The notes beneath the pieces are model-generated. The model saw only the letters and a list, made by a program, of their open reading frames with translations. It had not been told where the DNA came from and made no database searches. DNA of 16,575 bases from DATBAK01 sp036787815 (GTDB taxonomy: Bacteria > Actinomycetota > Acidimicrobiia > IMCC26256 > PALSA-610). The translations under genes and the position numbers were made by a program. Positions within the stretch are counted from its first letter, which is position 1. Every line of letters begins with the position of its first letter. The stretch lies in contig DAIQOP010000062.1 of the NCBI GenBank assembly GCA_036787815.1, positions 1 through 16,575 on the forward strand. The letters are read 5' to 3'. Positions 1 through 7,360 of the stretch are shown here, piece by piece.

Positions 1-60
1 ACTCGGAGGCAAGCCCCCGACCAACCGGCTGTCACCAACCTGATGGCCGAGTACAGCTAG
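1..60 (+). CDS. 3' end of an unidentified rightward gene (partial)
   Basis: The first frame is open from base 1 and ends with TAG at 58-60, giving a 19-residue tail that ends in NLMAEYS. The family cannot be recognised from so little. Support is positional: the stop overlaps, within the palindrome CTAG at 57-60, the TAG stop of the leftward oxygenase gene, which is a common arrangement for tightly packed convergent genes. The gene body lies outside the window. It could be a chance open frame. Confidence 0.35.
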   Translation, partial: TRRQAPDQPAVTNLMAEYS

Positions 61-1490
61 AGGCCGGTGAGCTCGCTCGGGGAGATGTCGAGGAAGTCCT
101 CGAGGTTGCGGTGCAGATTGACGATCCGGCACTCCTCGGTCGGCGAGACCATGAGGTGTGTGAGGCCGGGTTGGTGCATGCCCCGCTGGCTCCCCGCGAA
201 GTTGGCCAGATCCTGGTTGAGCACGAGACCGAGCGGGAGCTCGCCGGTGGGATCGAGCTCGAGCTCGAACGGCCGGCTCCGTGCGTTCGCGGTGCGCGGC
301 CGTCGTTCGAACGTGAACGCGTCCATGTACGAGTCGAGGTGGGTCGCGCCGGGCCGGGCGCGCACGACGTTGAGCATGTCGGAGAACACGAGCACGGTGA
401 TGTTCGGGAACAGGTTGTATTGCGACATGTTCAGCGTCTGGTCGAGCGTGAAGTGCGAGTAGTCGAGGCCCTGCGCGGACGCGCGCTCGCGGATGATCGC
501 GGCGATCGCGTCGCGCATCGTCGAGCCCGGTGCGACCGCGGGCGCGGGGCCGGCGTCGGCGTCGAGATCGCGTCCGATCCGGTTGCCCATGATCTGCACG
601 AACGCGTTCCACACCTGTTGGTCGTCGGGCCGGTCGCCCAAGCGGGGCGAGGGCAGCCCGTACGGCTGCTCGAGCTTGCCGTGTCGACGCCAGATCTGTT
701 GCGGTCCGTTGACGTCGTCGCACATCGCCAACATCTCGCGGTGGATGCCCTGCACGTGATACGTCTCGCTGAAGCCGTCGATCAGCGCCTTCCAGTTGCA
801 GCGCGCGGAAACGCTCACCGCCGCAGTGCAGTGGAACGTGTCGAGGTCGGCCCACGCGCTGTCGGCGGGCACGGGATCGAGGAACTCGGCCAGTGGCTCG
901 GCGCCGGGATCGAGGTTCACGAACACGAGCGGGCCCCACGAGTCGACCTCGACGCGGATCAGCGGGAGATCGTCGTTGAGCACGCCGAACTCGCGACGCG
1001 ACGGCACCTCGCGCAGGCGGCCCTGCAAGTCCCAGGTCCAGCGGTGGAACGGGCAGCGAATCTCGACGAGCGACGAACCCGAGCCCTCGCACAACGCGCT
1101 GCCCCGGTGCCGGCAGGCGTTCTGGAACGCGCGCAGCTCGCCGTCGTCGCCCCGCACGACGAGCACCGAGTACGGGCCGATGCGGTACTCGTGCCAGTCG
1201 CCGGGATTCGCGACCTGGTCGACGGTGCACGCGAGCTGCCAGACGCGCGGCCAGAGCCGCTCCATCTCGAGCCGGGCGAAGTCGGGGGAGGTGTAGCGGG
1301 AGGTCGGGATCCCGACGGGCGCGACGCGGCGGTCGGGGTCGGCCGCGGGATCCGCCCCGCCGACGGCCTGGAGGTGCCCCGCTGCCACAGGGGGAAACGT
1401 AGCCGGTGCCCCGGACGCCTTGTGGGAGAACGGGTCGCGGGGTGAGTGGGCGTGCGTTAACGACCGCTTAACCGGCAGGGCGTAGACCAC
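57..1490 (-). CDS. Rieske-type aromatic ring-hydroxylating oxygenase, alpha subunit
   Basis: Catalytic large subunit of a Rieske non-heme iron oxygenase, which inserts oxygen into an aromatic or similar hydrophobic substrate using electrons from a separate reductase. The Rieske [2Fe-2S] ligands are visible as C126-x-H128 and C146-x2-H149. The mononuclear iron site is D238/E242...H245-x4-H250 (in NWKALIDGFSETYHVQGIH) with D427 (in NQDLANFAGSQRG) as probable third ligand. The length, 477 residues, is normal for the family. No beta subunit, ferredoxin or reductase gene is adjacent, so the substrate cannot be assigned. The GTG start at 1490 has no clear ribosome binding site and the first 50 residues look unconserved. 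GTG at 1388 (residue 35) is an alternative, and would place the AT-rich GTTAA repeats at 1456-1473 upstream of the gene. Confidence 0.9.
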   Translation of the reverse strand: MVYALPVKRSLTHAHSPRDPFSHKASGAPATFPPVAAGHLQAVGGADPAADPDRRVAPVGIPTSRYTSPDFARLEMERLWPRVWQLACTVDQVANPGDWHEYRIGPYSVLVVRGDDGELRAFQNACRHRGSALCEGSGSSLVEIRCPFHRWTWDLQGRLREVPSRREFGVLNDDLPLIRVEVDSWGPLVFVNLDPGAEPLAEFLDPVPADSAWADLDTFHCTAAVSVSARCNWKALIDGFSETYHVQGIHREMLAMCDDVNGPQQIWRRHGKLEQPYGLPSPRLGDRPDDQQVWNAFVQIMGNRIGRDLDADAGPAPAVAPGSTMRDAIAAIIRERASAQGLDYSHFTLDQTLNMSQYNLFPNITVLVFSDMLNVVRARPGATHLDSYMDAFTFERRPRTANARSRPFELELDPTGELPLGLVLNQDLANFAGSQRGMHQPGLTHLMVSPTEECRIVNLHRNLEDFLDISPSELTGL

Positions 1491-1565
1491 CGGGCGTGGG
1501 GGGCCGACGGGGTGGTCGCCCGAGCGAACCTGGGGCTGGTGGGAGCCCGAAGCTGGCAGGTGCGC

Positions 1566-1591
1566 GGGGCGACCTTCCGTCGGTCGCGCCC
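1566..1591 (-). terminator. Possible hairpin terminator after the histidine kinase gene
   Basis: Six perfectly paired bases (GCGACC at 1569-1574 with GGTCGC at 1582-1587, loop of seven), extended by three G-C pairs across a one-base bulge. It lies about 30 bases past the kinase stop in the direction of transcription. There is no U-tract, so this would be a tail-less terminator of the kind proposed for high-GC bacteria. It could also be chance pairing in GC-rich DNA. Confidence 0.3.
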
Positions 1592-1622
1592 CGTCGGCGG
1601 TTTCCTCGAGCGGTCGGTGCCG

Positions 1623-3680
1623 TCAGTCGACCGGCAAGAGGGGCGGGCGGGCCCCCGGCGGCCGGGCGAACTCGGCCGGCCTCGCGCGTACCGCCGAGAA
1701 CCCGGCCGACGGCGCGGCGGCGGCGACCGACGCGACGAGTGCCGTCGGCGGTACCGGATCGTCGAGGGCAGGTGCCGCGCGCAGCGTGAGCGTGAAGTGG
1801 CAGCCGCCACCGGGCGTCTCTTCGAGCTCGAGGGTTCCGCCGAGCAGCGTTGCGAGCTGCCGGCACACGTAGAGGCCGAGGCCGGTGCCGCCCTGGCGGC
1901 GGGTCGACGTCTGGTCCAGCTGCACGAACTGCTCGAAGACGCGTGCCCGATCGGCCTCGGGGATTCCCGGCCCGTGATCCACCAATGCCAACCGCACCTC
2001 GTCGCCGACGGTCTCGACCGACAGCTCGATCGGGCCGGTGGGTGCGTATTTCGACGCGTTGTCGACGAGGTTCTGCAGGATCTGGCGGAGCCGGTCGGGG
2101 TCGGCCATCACCCGTCCGAGCGGGCGCGGTGAGCAGACCTGCAGGCGGCCGCCGGTCGTCGACCGGAGCTCCGTCTCGATCTCGGCGACGAGCGGATCGA
2201 GCGCGGTCTCGGAGGTGATCACCTCGACGCTCTCGTGCTCGGCCGCCGCGACGAGGAGCAACTCGTCGATGAGGCGCTGGAGCCGGTTGCCCTGCTCGAT
2301 CGACGCGTCGAGGAGCTCGAGCCGCTTCGTCTCGGGGATGCGATCGGCCAGCTTCCGCAGCGTGTGGTTCGCGGCGAGCATCACCGCGAGCGGAGTGCGC
2401 AGCTCGTGCGAGACGGTCGCGACGAAGTCGCCCTTCTGCCGGTTGAGATCGACCTGGCGGGCGAGTGCCGACTCCAACTCCGCGTACAGGCGTGCGTTCG
2501 CGGTCGTGAGCGACGCGTGGTTCGCGAAGGCGCTCAGTGTCTGCACGCGGGCTTCGGCGCCGATGTCGGGGTTGCCCTCGCGGAGCACCGCGATCGCGAT
2601 CGGAGCGGCCTGCCCCGACGACGCGCCGGCGACGACGACGCTCGCGGCGTCGGGGAGCAGCCGGCGGAGCGCGGGGGTCGAGCGCTCGAGCGCGACCTCA
2701 CGACTCTCGCCGTCGGCGACCATGCCGAGCAGCTCCTGCACCACGCCCGATGACGCTCGTCGCCATCCGGCGTCGTCGACCGTGACGCCGATCCAATCGC
2801 CCGACGCGTTGGTCGTACAACAGATCGCGCCGAGGCCGGTCGCCAAGCCGTTGGCCTCGATCGCCAGGAGCCGCAACGCGTCGTCGAGGTCGACGACGTG
2901 TGCGGTGCGCGACGACGCCTCGTGCAGGCGTTCGAAGCGCAGATGCTCGTCGCGTTGTGCCGCCGCGTGCCGCGAGTTGAACATCACGGCCGCGACGAGC
3001 GGCACGAGCAGCAGGGGAGCCAAGATGCTGTGCTGCGAGAGGGTGAGCGCGATGACGCCGAGCGGCGCGGCGCCGAGGGTGGTGAGCGCCGCGGTTCCGG
3101 CCGAACGCGCGAGCACGTCGCCGAAGCTCGATCGCTCGACGGTGGCGACGACGGCCGCGGTGAAGATCGTGTCGAGGCACGAGAAGCAGATTGCGGCGCC
3201 GATCGCGAATCCCCACGCGGTCGCGTTGTCGGCGCCGAGGTGCCCGAAGGCCTGGAACGCCGTTGCCGCGACGATGGCCGACGCGAGGCGGTTCCCGACG
3301 TTGTAGAGGGTCTTGAGGGGCGAGACGCGCTGCGCGGCGAGCGACACGAGCTCGCCGAGCGCGGCGGCGAGGCCGATGCCGATCGGTCCGAGCGCGAAGA
3401 ACGACACCGTCAGCACGGCCTCCGCGAGCGTGAAGGTGAACTGATGGCGGCGGAACTCGAGCCGCATGTTGAACGCGCCCGCGCACGCGAACCCGACCGC
3501 GAACAACGCGATCGTGAGCGGCCGCCCGACGGGTTGCTGCGCGTGCCGGCTCAGCGTCGCGAACGTCGCGGCGACCAGTAGCTCGATGCCGATCAGTGGC
3601 GCGATTCGCAGCCCGATCCTGCGGTTGGTTCGGGGAGAAGGGGAGTGGTGCTCGTTCAGCCCCAGGCCAGTGCGTTCCAC
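1623..3680 (-). CDS. Membrane-bound sensor histidine kinase with GAF-like domain
   Basis: Hybrid membrane/cytoplasmic sensor kinase that autophosphorylates on histidine and probably signals to the response regulator at 5203-5655. With the GTG start at 3680 it has 685 residues: seven or eight hydrophobic segments at about 23-235, resembling the multi-helix sensor regions of actinobacterial GGDEF proteins; a GAF-like region at about 255-400; HisKA with H425 in SHELRTP; and HATPase_c with N541 (QNLVDNASKY), the G1 box DHGPGIP at 568-574 and the G2 box GGTGLGL at 597-603. A proline/alanine-rich tail of about 50 residues follows. The frame stays open to 3935, but that extension only reads the subtilase's 15-bp repeat out of frame, so I reject it. 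The chosen GTG lies inside the last eight codons of the subtilase, implying translational coupling. No ATG lies nearby, so the exact start is uncertain. Confidence 0.88.
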   Translation of the reverse strand: MERTGLGLNEHHSPSPRTNRRIGLRIAPLIGIELLVAATFATLSRHAQQPVGRPLTIALFAVGFACAGAFNMRLEFRRHQFTFTLAEAVLTVSFFALGPIGIGLAAALGELVSLAAQRVSPLKTLYNVGNRLASAIVAATAFQAFGHLGADNATAWGFAIGAAICFSCLDTIFTAAVVATVERSSFGDVLARSAGTAALTTLGAAPLGVIALTLSQHSILAPLLLVPLVAAVMFNSRHAAAQRDEHLRFERLHEASSRTAHVVDLDDALRLLAIEANGLATGLGAICCTTNASGDWIGVTVDDAGWRRASSGVVQELLGMVADGESREVALERSTPALRRLLPDAASVVVAGASSGQAAPIAIAVLREGNPDIGAEARVQTLSAFANHASLTTANARLYAELESALARQVDLNRQKGDFVATVSHELRTPLAVMLAANHTLRKLADRIPETKRLELLDASIEQGNRLQRLIDELLLVAAAEHESVEVITSETALDPLVAEIETELRSTTGGRLQVCSPRPLGRVMADPDRLRQILQNLVDNASKYAPTGPIELSVETVGDEVRLALVDHGPGIPEADRARVFEQFVQLDQTSTRRQGGTGLGLYVCRQLATLLGGTLELEETPGGGCHFTLTLRAAPALDDPVPPTALVASVAAAAPSAGFSAVRARPAEFARPPGARPPLLPVD

Positions 3681-5206
3681 GACGCATCCGTCCAGCGACT
3701 CGCGGTCCAGCGACTCGCGCTCCACGCCGCGTCGGTCCACGCCGCATCGGTCCAGCGCGAGGCGGTCCAGCGCGAGGCGGTCCAGCGGCTGGCCGTCCAG
3801 CGCGAGGCGGTCCAGCGCGAGGCGGTCCAGCGCGAGGCGGTCCAGCGGCTCGCCGTCCAACGAGATGCCGTCCACGGCATCTGCCCGTTGAAGCCACGAC
3901 CGAGCCCGCCGAAGGCGATCGGGAAGTGCTGCCACCAGTCGGCCTGTGGTGTCGCCTGGTCGGCGCCCTGGAGGCTGACGGCCGGAGCGGTGCTGCCGTT
4001 CACGGCGACACCCCCGTCGACCAGGGCGCCCTTGACGTCGTCGGGAGTCGCAGCCGGGTGGTTGGCGAGCAGGTCGGCGGCCGCGCCCGACACCAGGGCG
4101 GTCGCCATCGAGGTGCCGCTGCCGCGGAAGTACGTGTCACCGATGCGCGCGCCCGGGTTGGCGACATCGACTGTCGAACCCAACGCGCGGAGCGAGACGA
4201 CCGACGTTCCGGGGGCGACGACGTCGGGCTTGGAGTAACGGGGGAAGCTCTCGCGGCCCGACCACGGAGCCAGTGAGGGGCCGGCGCTCAACGGGAGGGT
4301 GTTCGCGGTGGCGCCCACGGTGACCACCCACGGGTCGTCGCCCGGTGAGGTGACCGAACCGGCGCCTTCGTTGCCCGACGACGTCACGACCGTGATGCCC
4401 GATGCCCACGCCGCCTCGACCGCGCCCGAGAGCGGGTTCGCCAGGTAGGGCAGGTTGACGTCGGCGCCGAACGAGAGGTTCAGCACGCCGATGTCGTAGT
4501 CGTCCTCGTGGGCGATGACCCATCCGATCGCGGTGAGCAACCTCGACAGCGAGGTGGAGCCGTCGGCCCCCGCGACCTTCACCGCGACGACCGTCGCGCC
4601 CGGGGCCGCACCGACGTGGCGCTGGCCGGTCGTGCTGCTCGCGGTGCCGTCGCCGGCGATGAGGCCGGCCATGAACGTGCCGTGCCCGAACCGGTCGACG
4701 CCGTCGCGCTCACCCGACAGGTCGGGTCCGTGCACGAGGCGGTCGCCGTGCAGATCGGGTGTGGCGTTGACGCCCGAGTCGATCAACGCGACGCCGACGC
4801 CCGAACCGGCGTCGAGCGACCAGCCCGCGCCCGGGTTCAGTGCCTGCATCTGCGTGTCGCCGCTCGTGGCGGCCGAGAAGCTGTTGCTCGTGGCGTGCAT
4901 CACGATGTCGGGGGTGACGCGCACGGCGCGGTCGCCGGCGAGCCGACCGAAACCGGCGTCGTCGACGTGCGCGGCGACACCCGAGACCAACGCCAGGCGG
5001 CTGTCGACGTGCCCGCCGACCGACGCGACGGCCGCGCTGGCGGCGTCGGTCGTCACGGCCTCGACGATGACGGCCCGGCGTGGTGAGGCACTGGCGATCG
5101 TGGGTGCCGCGCCGGCGAACGCGAGCGCGGCGACGACGGGGGCGATGAGCCAGGCGGCGCGACGGCGCGCGTGTCCGGGGGTCGTCGAGCGCGGGCTCGT
5201 GTTCAC
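3656..5206 (-). CDS. Secreted S8 subtilisin-like serine peptidase with C-terminal tryptophan-repeat tail
   Basis: Extracytoplasmic serine protease of 516 residues. Residues 1-40 form a signal peptide (arginine-rich start, hydrophobic core, cleavage near ASA). Residues 45-103 resemble an inhibitor-I9-type propeptide. The catalytic triad is D143 (LIDSGVN), H175 (GHGTFMAG) and S366 (GTSMA), with oxyanion N279 (SSGNEG). Residues 445-516 are a tail with tryptophan at exactly every fifth position, 15 in all, mostly WTASR units with WTDAA, WSASR and WTDAS variants. The GTG start at 5206 shares GTGA with the response regulator stop, and the histidine kinase begins inside this gene's end. The protease therefore sits between the two halves of a two-component system. 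Its substrate and the role of the tail are unknown; surface attachment, polymer binding or self-association are possible. Confidence 0.93.
   Translation of the reverse strand: MNTSPRSTTPGHARRRAAWLIAPVVAALAFAGAAPTIASASPRRAVIVEAVTTDAASAAVASVGGHVDSRLALVSGVAAHVDDAGFGRLAGDRAVRVTPDIVMHATSNSFSAATSGDTQMQALNPGAGWSLDAGSGVGVALIDSGVNATPDLHGDRLVHGPDLSGERDGVDRFGHGTFMAGLIAGDGTASSTTGQRHVGAAPGATVVAVKVAGADGSTSLSRLLTAIGWVIAHEDDYDIGVLNLSFGADVNLPYLANPLSGAVEAAWASGITVVTSSGNEGAGSVTSPGDDPWVVTVGATANTLPLSAGPSLAPWSGRESFPRYSKPDVVAPGTSVVSLRALGSTVDVANPGARIGDTYFRGSGTSMATALVSGAAADLLANHPAATPDDVKGALVDGGVAVNGSTAPAVSLQGADQATPQADWWQHFPIAFGGLGRGFNGQMPWTASRWTASRWTASRWTASRWTASRWTASRWTASRWTASRWTDAAWTDAAWSASRWTASRWTDASWNALAWG
3662..3874 (-). 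repeat. 15-bp tandem repeat encoding the pentapeptide WTASR tail
   Basis: About 14 units of 15 bp, in frame with the subtilase, giving tryptophan at residues 445, 450 and so on to 515. The WTASR units differ at synonymous positions: serine is written TCT, AGC, TCG or AGT, threonine ACG or ACC, and arginine CGT or CGC. The repeat contains no stop in any of six frames, which explains the long spurious open frames across it, including the LDRLA-type extension of the histidine kinase frame. Confidence 0.95.
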
Positions 5207-5655
5207 GACCCCGCGCCGATCGGCCGGGAAGGCGCGTCGTCGGGCTCGGGGCGGAGCAGCAGGTGCTCGATGAAGCCGGTGAGCTCGGTGGGGTTGAACG
5301 GCTTGGTGATGTAGTAGTCGGCGCCGGCCTTCCAGCCTTCCCAGACCTCGGCATCGGTGGCCTTCGCGCTCAGGAGCACGACGGGCACCTCGGCGGTCGT
5401 GGGGTTCGACCGCAGCGCGCGGAGCACGGCGTAGCCGTCGCGGCCCGGCATCATGATGTCGAGCACGAGGACATCGGGGCGCAGGAGCACCGCCGCTTCG
5501 TAGGCCGCGTCACCGTCGGCAACGGTTTGGACGTCGAAGCCCTCGGCCTCGAGGTTGGTGGCCATGACCGTGCGGATCATCGGGTCGTCGTCGGCCCAGA
5601 GCACCCGAACACCCTGATGGCGATCCGCTTGCGTTGGTTCGGTGACGACGTCCAT
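5203..5655 (-). CDS. Single-domain response regulator (CheY-like receiver)
   Basis: Receiver domain of 150 residues with no DNA-binding or enzymatic output domain. The acidic pocket is D22-D24 (WADDDP), the phosphoacceptor is D66 (VLDIMMPGRDG), the switch residue is S96 (LLSAK) and the conserved lysine is K118 (ITKPFNP). It is the first gene of the leftward cluster and its TGA overlaps the subtilase GTG. The likely partner is the histidine kinase two genes downstream (inference from the operon). Lacking an output domain, it probably acts by protein contact or as a phosphorelay intermediate. The ATG at 5655 is preceded by an inverted repeat at 5664-5679 and only a weak purine stretch. Confidence 0.93.
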   Translation of the reverse strand: MDVVTEPTQADRHQGVRVLWADDDPMIRTVMATNLEAEGFDVQTVADGDAAYEAAVLLRPDVLVLDIMMPGRDGYAVLRALRSNPTTAEVPVVLLSAKATDAEVWEGWKAGADYYITKPFNPTELTGFIEHLLLRPEPDDAPSRPIGAGS

Positions 5656-5663
5656 GCCGCTCT

Positions 5664-5679
5664 ATCGGCACGCGCCGAT
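5664..5679. promoter_or_regulatory. Inverted repeat just upstream of the response regulator start
   Basis: ATCGGC-ACGC-GCCGAT is a perfect 6-bp inverted repeat with a 4-base spacer, ending nine bases before the response regulator ATG. It could be an operator for the leftward cluster or a leader hairpin affecting ribosome access. No known motif is recognised. Confidence 0.35.
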
Positions 5680-5867
5680 CCAAACCTTGAGAGCCGCCCG
5701 CAGGTGCCCTCCCGGGGGTCGCGAGTGGTGCGCCGGCCGGTGGCAGCGGCGCACCACCTGCGCCTCCCCGAGCCGGCGTCGACACGGTCCGTGCGCGCCC
5801 GCTCCGAGGAGCGTTTGTTCCCAACCCGGGCTTCTGCAAACCTCGACCCCGGGGGCCCGGCGCGCGA

Positions 5868-5892
5868 GGTTGTCGGCGGTGCGCGCGGGGTA
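5868..5892 (+). promoter_or_regulatory. Candidate SigF/SigB-type promoter for otsA
   Basis: GGTTG at 5868-5872 and GGGTA at 5888-5892 are separated by 15 bases. This fits the actinobacterial stress sigma-factor pattern (GGTTT, 15-16 bases, GGGTA) with one mismatch. Trehalose synthesis genes are plausible members of such a regulon. Transcription would begin near 5900, leaving a leader of about 20 bases. Confidence 0.4.
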
Positions 5893-5900
5893 AGGACGAG

Positions 5901-5915
5901 TCCGTTCGAAACGGA
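5901..5915 (+). promoter_or_regulatory. Small hairpin overlapping the otsA ribosome binding site
   Basis: TCCGTT-CGA-AACGGA pairs perfectly over six bases, and its 3' arm shares GGA with the ribosome binding site GGAGG at 5913-5917. If folded in the mRNA it would partly hide that site. The loop is only three bases, so its strength is uncertain. Confidence 0.35.
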
Positions 5916-5920
5916 GGCGC

Positions 5921-7318
5921 ATGACGGATCTGGTGGTCGTGGCGAATCGGCTCCCGATCCGCGTCACCGAGCACGAGGGGGCCCGTGAGTGGTCGACGAG
6001 CCCCGGCGGGCTCGTCTCCGCGCTCGAGCCGGTGCTCCGCGAGCGCCACGGTCTGTGGGTCGGATGGGCCGAGAGCGCGGAGGGCCTCGCGATCCCCGAG
6101 GAGCGCGACGGCATCGCGTTGCGCTCGGTGCACATCGACGCCGACGAGTACGACGACTTCTACGTCGGCTTCTCGAACGGCACCTTGTGGCCGCTGTACC
6201 ACGACGCGATCCGGTCGCCGGCGTTCGATCGCCGGTGGTGGCACGCGTACGTCACCGTCAACCGGCGGTACGCGGAGACGGTGGCGGCGGTGGCGGCCCC
6301 CGACGCGACGGTGTGGGTGCACGACTACCAGCTGCAGCTCGTTCCGATGATGTTGCGGGCGTTGCGACCCGACGTGAAGATCGGCTTCTTCCTCCACATC
6401 CCGTTCCCGCCGCAGGAGCTCTTCGTCCAGCTCCCGTGGCGACGGGAGATCGTCGAAGGCCTCCTCGGCGCCGATCTCGTGGGCTTTCAGGTGCCGGGCG
6501 CGGCGACGAACTTCGCCCGGCTCGCGCGCCGGCTCGTCGGCGCGACCGGCACCGACGCCCTGCTGCAGCACGACGGTCGTGACGTTCGCGTCGGCGCGTT
6601 CCCCATCTCGATCGACACCGCGCACCTCGCGCGGCGGGCCGCGGAACCCGAGATCAGGGAACGGGCGCGCCAGATCCGCCGCGACCTCGGCGATCCCGAG
6701 GTCGTGATGCTCGGTGTCGACCGCCTCGACTACACGAAGGGCATCGACCACCGCCTCAAGGCCGTCGCCGAGCTCTTCGCCGAGGGCACGCTCACCGCGC
6801 CGCGGCACGTCGTCGTGCAGATCGCCGTACCCAGCCGCGAAGAAGACGCGCACTACCAACACGAGCGTGAGCACCTCGAGCAGCTCGTGGGCGAGGTCAA
6901 CGGGCAGTACGGCCGCGTGGGCCACCCGGCGATCCACTACCTGTACCAGAGCGTGCCGAGCTGCGAGCTCGTCGCGCTCTACCTCGCCGCCGACATCATG
7001 CTCGTCACGCCCTTGCGCGACGGCATGAACCTCGTTGCCAAGGAGTACGTCGCGTGCCGCCGCGACACGACGGGCGCGCTGGTGCTGAGCGAGTTCGCGG
7101 GTGCGGCGCGCGAGCTGCGTAGCGCGATCCTCGTCAACCCGCACGATCTCGACGGCCTGAAGGCCGCGATTCGCCATGCGCTCGAAGGCGACGCGAGCGA
7201 GGCCCGAGCCCGCATGGGCCGGCTGCGCCGGGTCGTGCGCCGCCGCGACGTCCACGTCTGGGCCCGGGCCTTCCTCTCGGCGCTGGGTGCGACCGACTCG
7301 GTGGCCGCGACGCCGTAG
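5921..7318 (+). CDS. otsA: Trehalose-6-phosphate synthase (OtsA)
   Basis: GT20 glycosyltransferase joining a nucleotide-activated glucose to glucose-6-phosphate to make trehalose-6-phosphate, a precursor of the osmoprotectant trehalose. The 465 residues match the family length. Visible hallmarks are ANRLPIR (R10), GGLVSAL, W90-x2-YHD, VHDYQLQLVP, FFLHIPFPP, GVDRLDYTKGI (R268, K273) and RDGMNLVAKEYVA (D367, E375). The ATG at 5921 has GGAGG seven bases upstream. No trehalose-phosphate phosphatase gene lies in the window, so the second step must be encoded elsewhere. dinB follows after 35 bases but has its own operator, so co-transcription is only partial at most. Confidence 0.96.
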   Translation: MTDLVVVANRLPIRVTEHEGAREWSTSPGGLVSALEPVLRERHGLWVGWAESAEGLAIPEERDGIALRSVHIDADEYDDFYVGFSNGTLWPLYHDAIRSPAFDRRWWHAYVTVNRRYAETVAAVAAPDATVWVHDYQLQLVPMMLRALRPDVKIGFFLHIPFPPQELFVQLPWRREIVEGLLGADLVGFQVPGAATNFARLARRLVGATGTDALLQHDGRDVRVGAFPISIDTAHLARRAAEPEIRERARQIRRDLGDPEVVMLGVDRLDYTKGIDHRLKAVAELFAEGTLTAPRHVVVQIAVPSREEDAHYQHEREHLEQLVGEVNGQYGRVGHPAIHYLYQSVPSCELVALYLAADIMLVTPLRDGMNLVAKEYVACRRDTTGALVLSEFAGAARELRSAILVNPHDLDGLKAAIRHALEGDASEARARMGRLRRVVRRRDVHVWARAFLSALGATDSVAATP

Positions 7319-7346
7319 CCCGGGTTGCCGCCGGACCGCGGGCGAG

Positions 7347-7360
7347 CGAACATGTGTTCG
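7347..7360. promoter_or_regulatory. LexA (SOS) box at the dinB start
   Basis: CGAACATGTGTTCG is a perfect inverted repeat that fits the Gram-positive/actinobacterial LexA site CGAAC-N4-GTTCG exactly. It covers the proposed GTG start codon of dinB, so LexA would block transcription initiating here. This suggests a leaderless or very short-leader transcript, or a slightly later start. Confidence 0.82.

Noticed and set aside
111..1445. 444-codon rightward open frame opposite the Rieske oxygenase
   Set aside because: Its translation is an arginine/histidine/valine-rich shadow with no family resemblance, while the opposite strand carries complete Rieske and iron-site motifs.
3681..3935. LDRLA-type repeats resembling pentapeptide-repeat proteins at the start of the kinase frame
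   Set aside because: They are the out-of-frame reading of the subtilase WTASR repeat, less regular than in the subtilase frame, and a signal-peptide-bearing subtilase with full catalytic triad occupies the other frame.
5510..7255. 581-codon leftward open frame opposite otsA
   Set aside because: Composition is typical of antisense reading of GC-rich coding DNA, and otsA on the other strand has every family motif. It would also overlap the response regulator.
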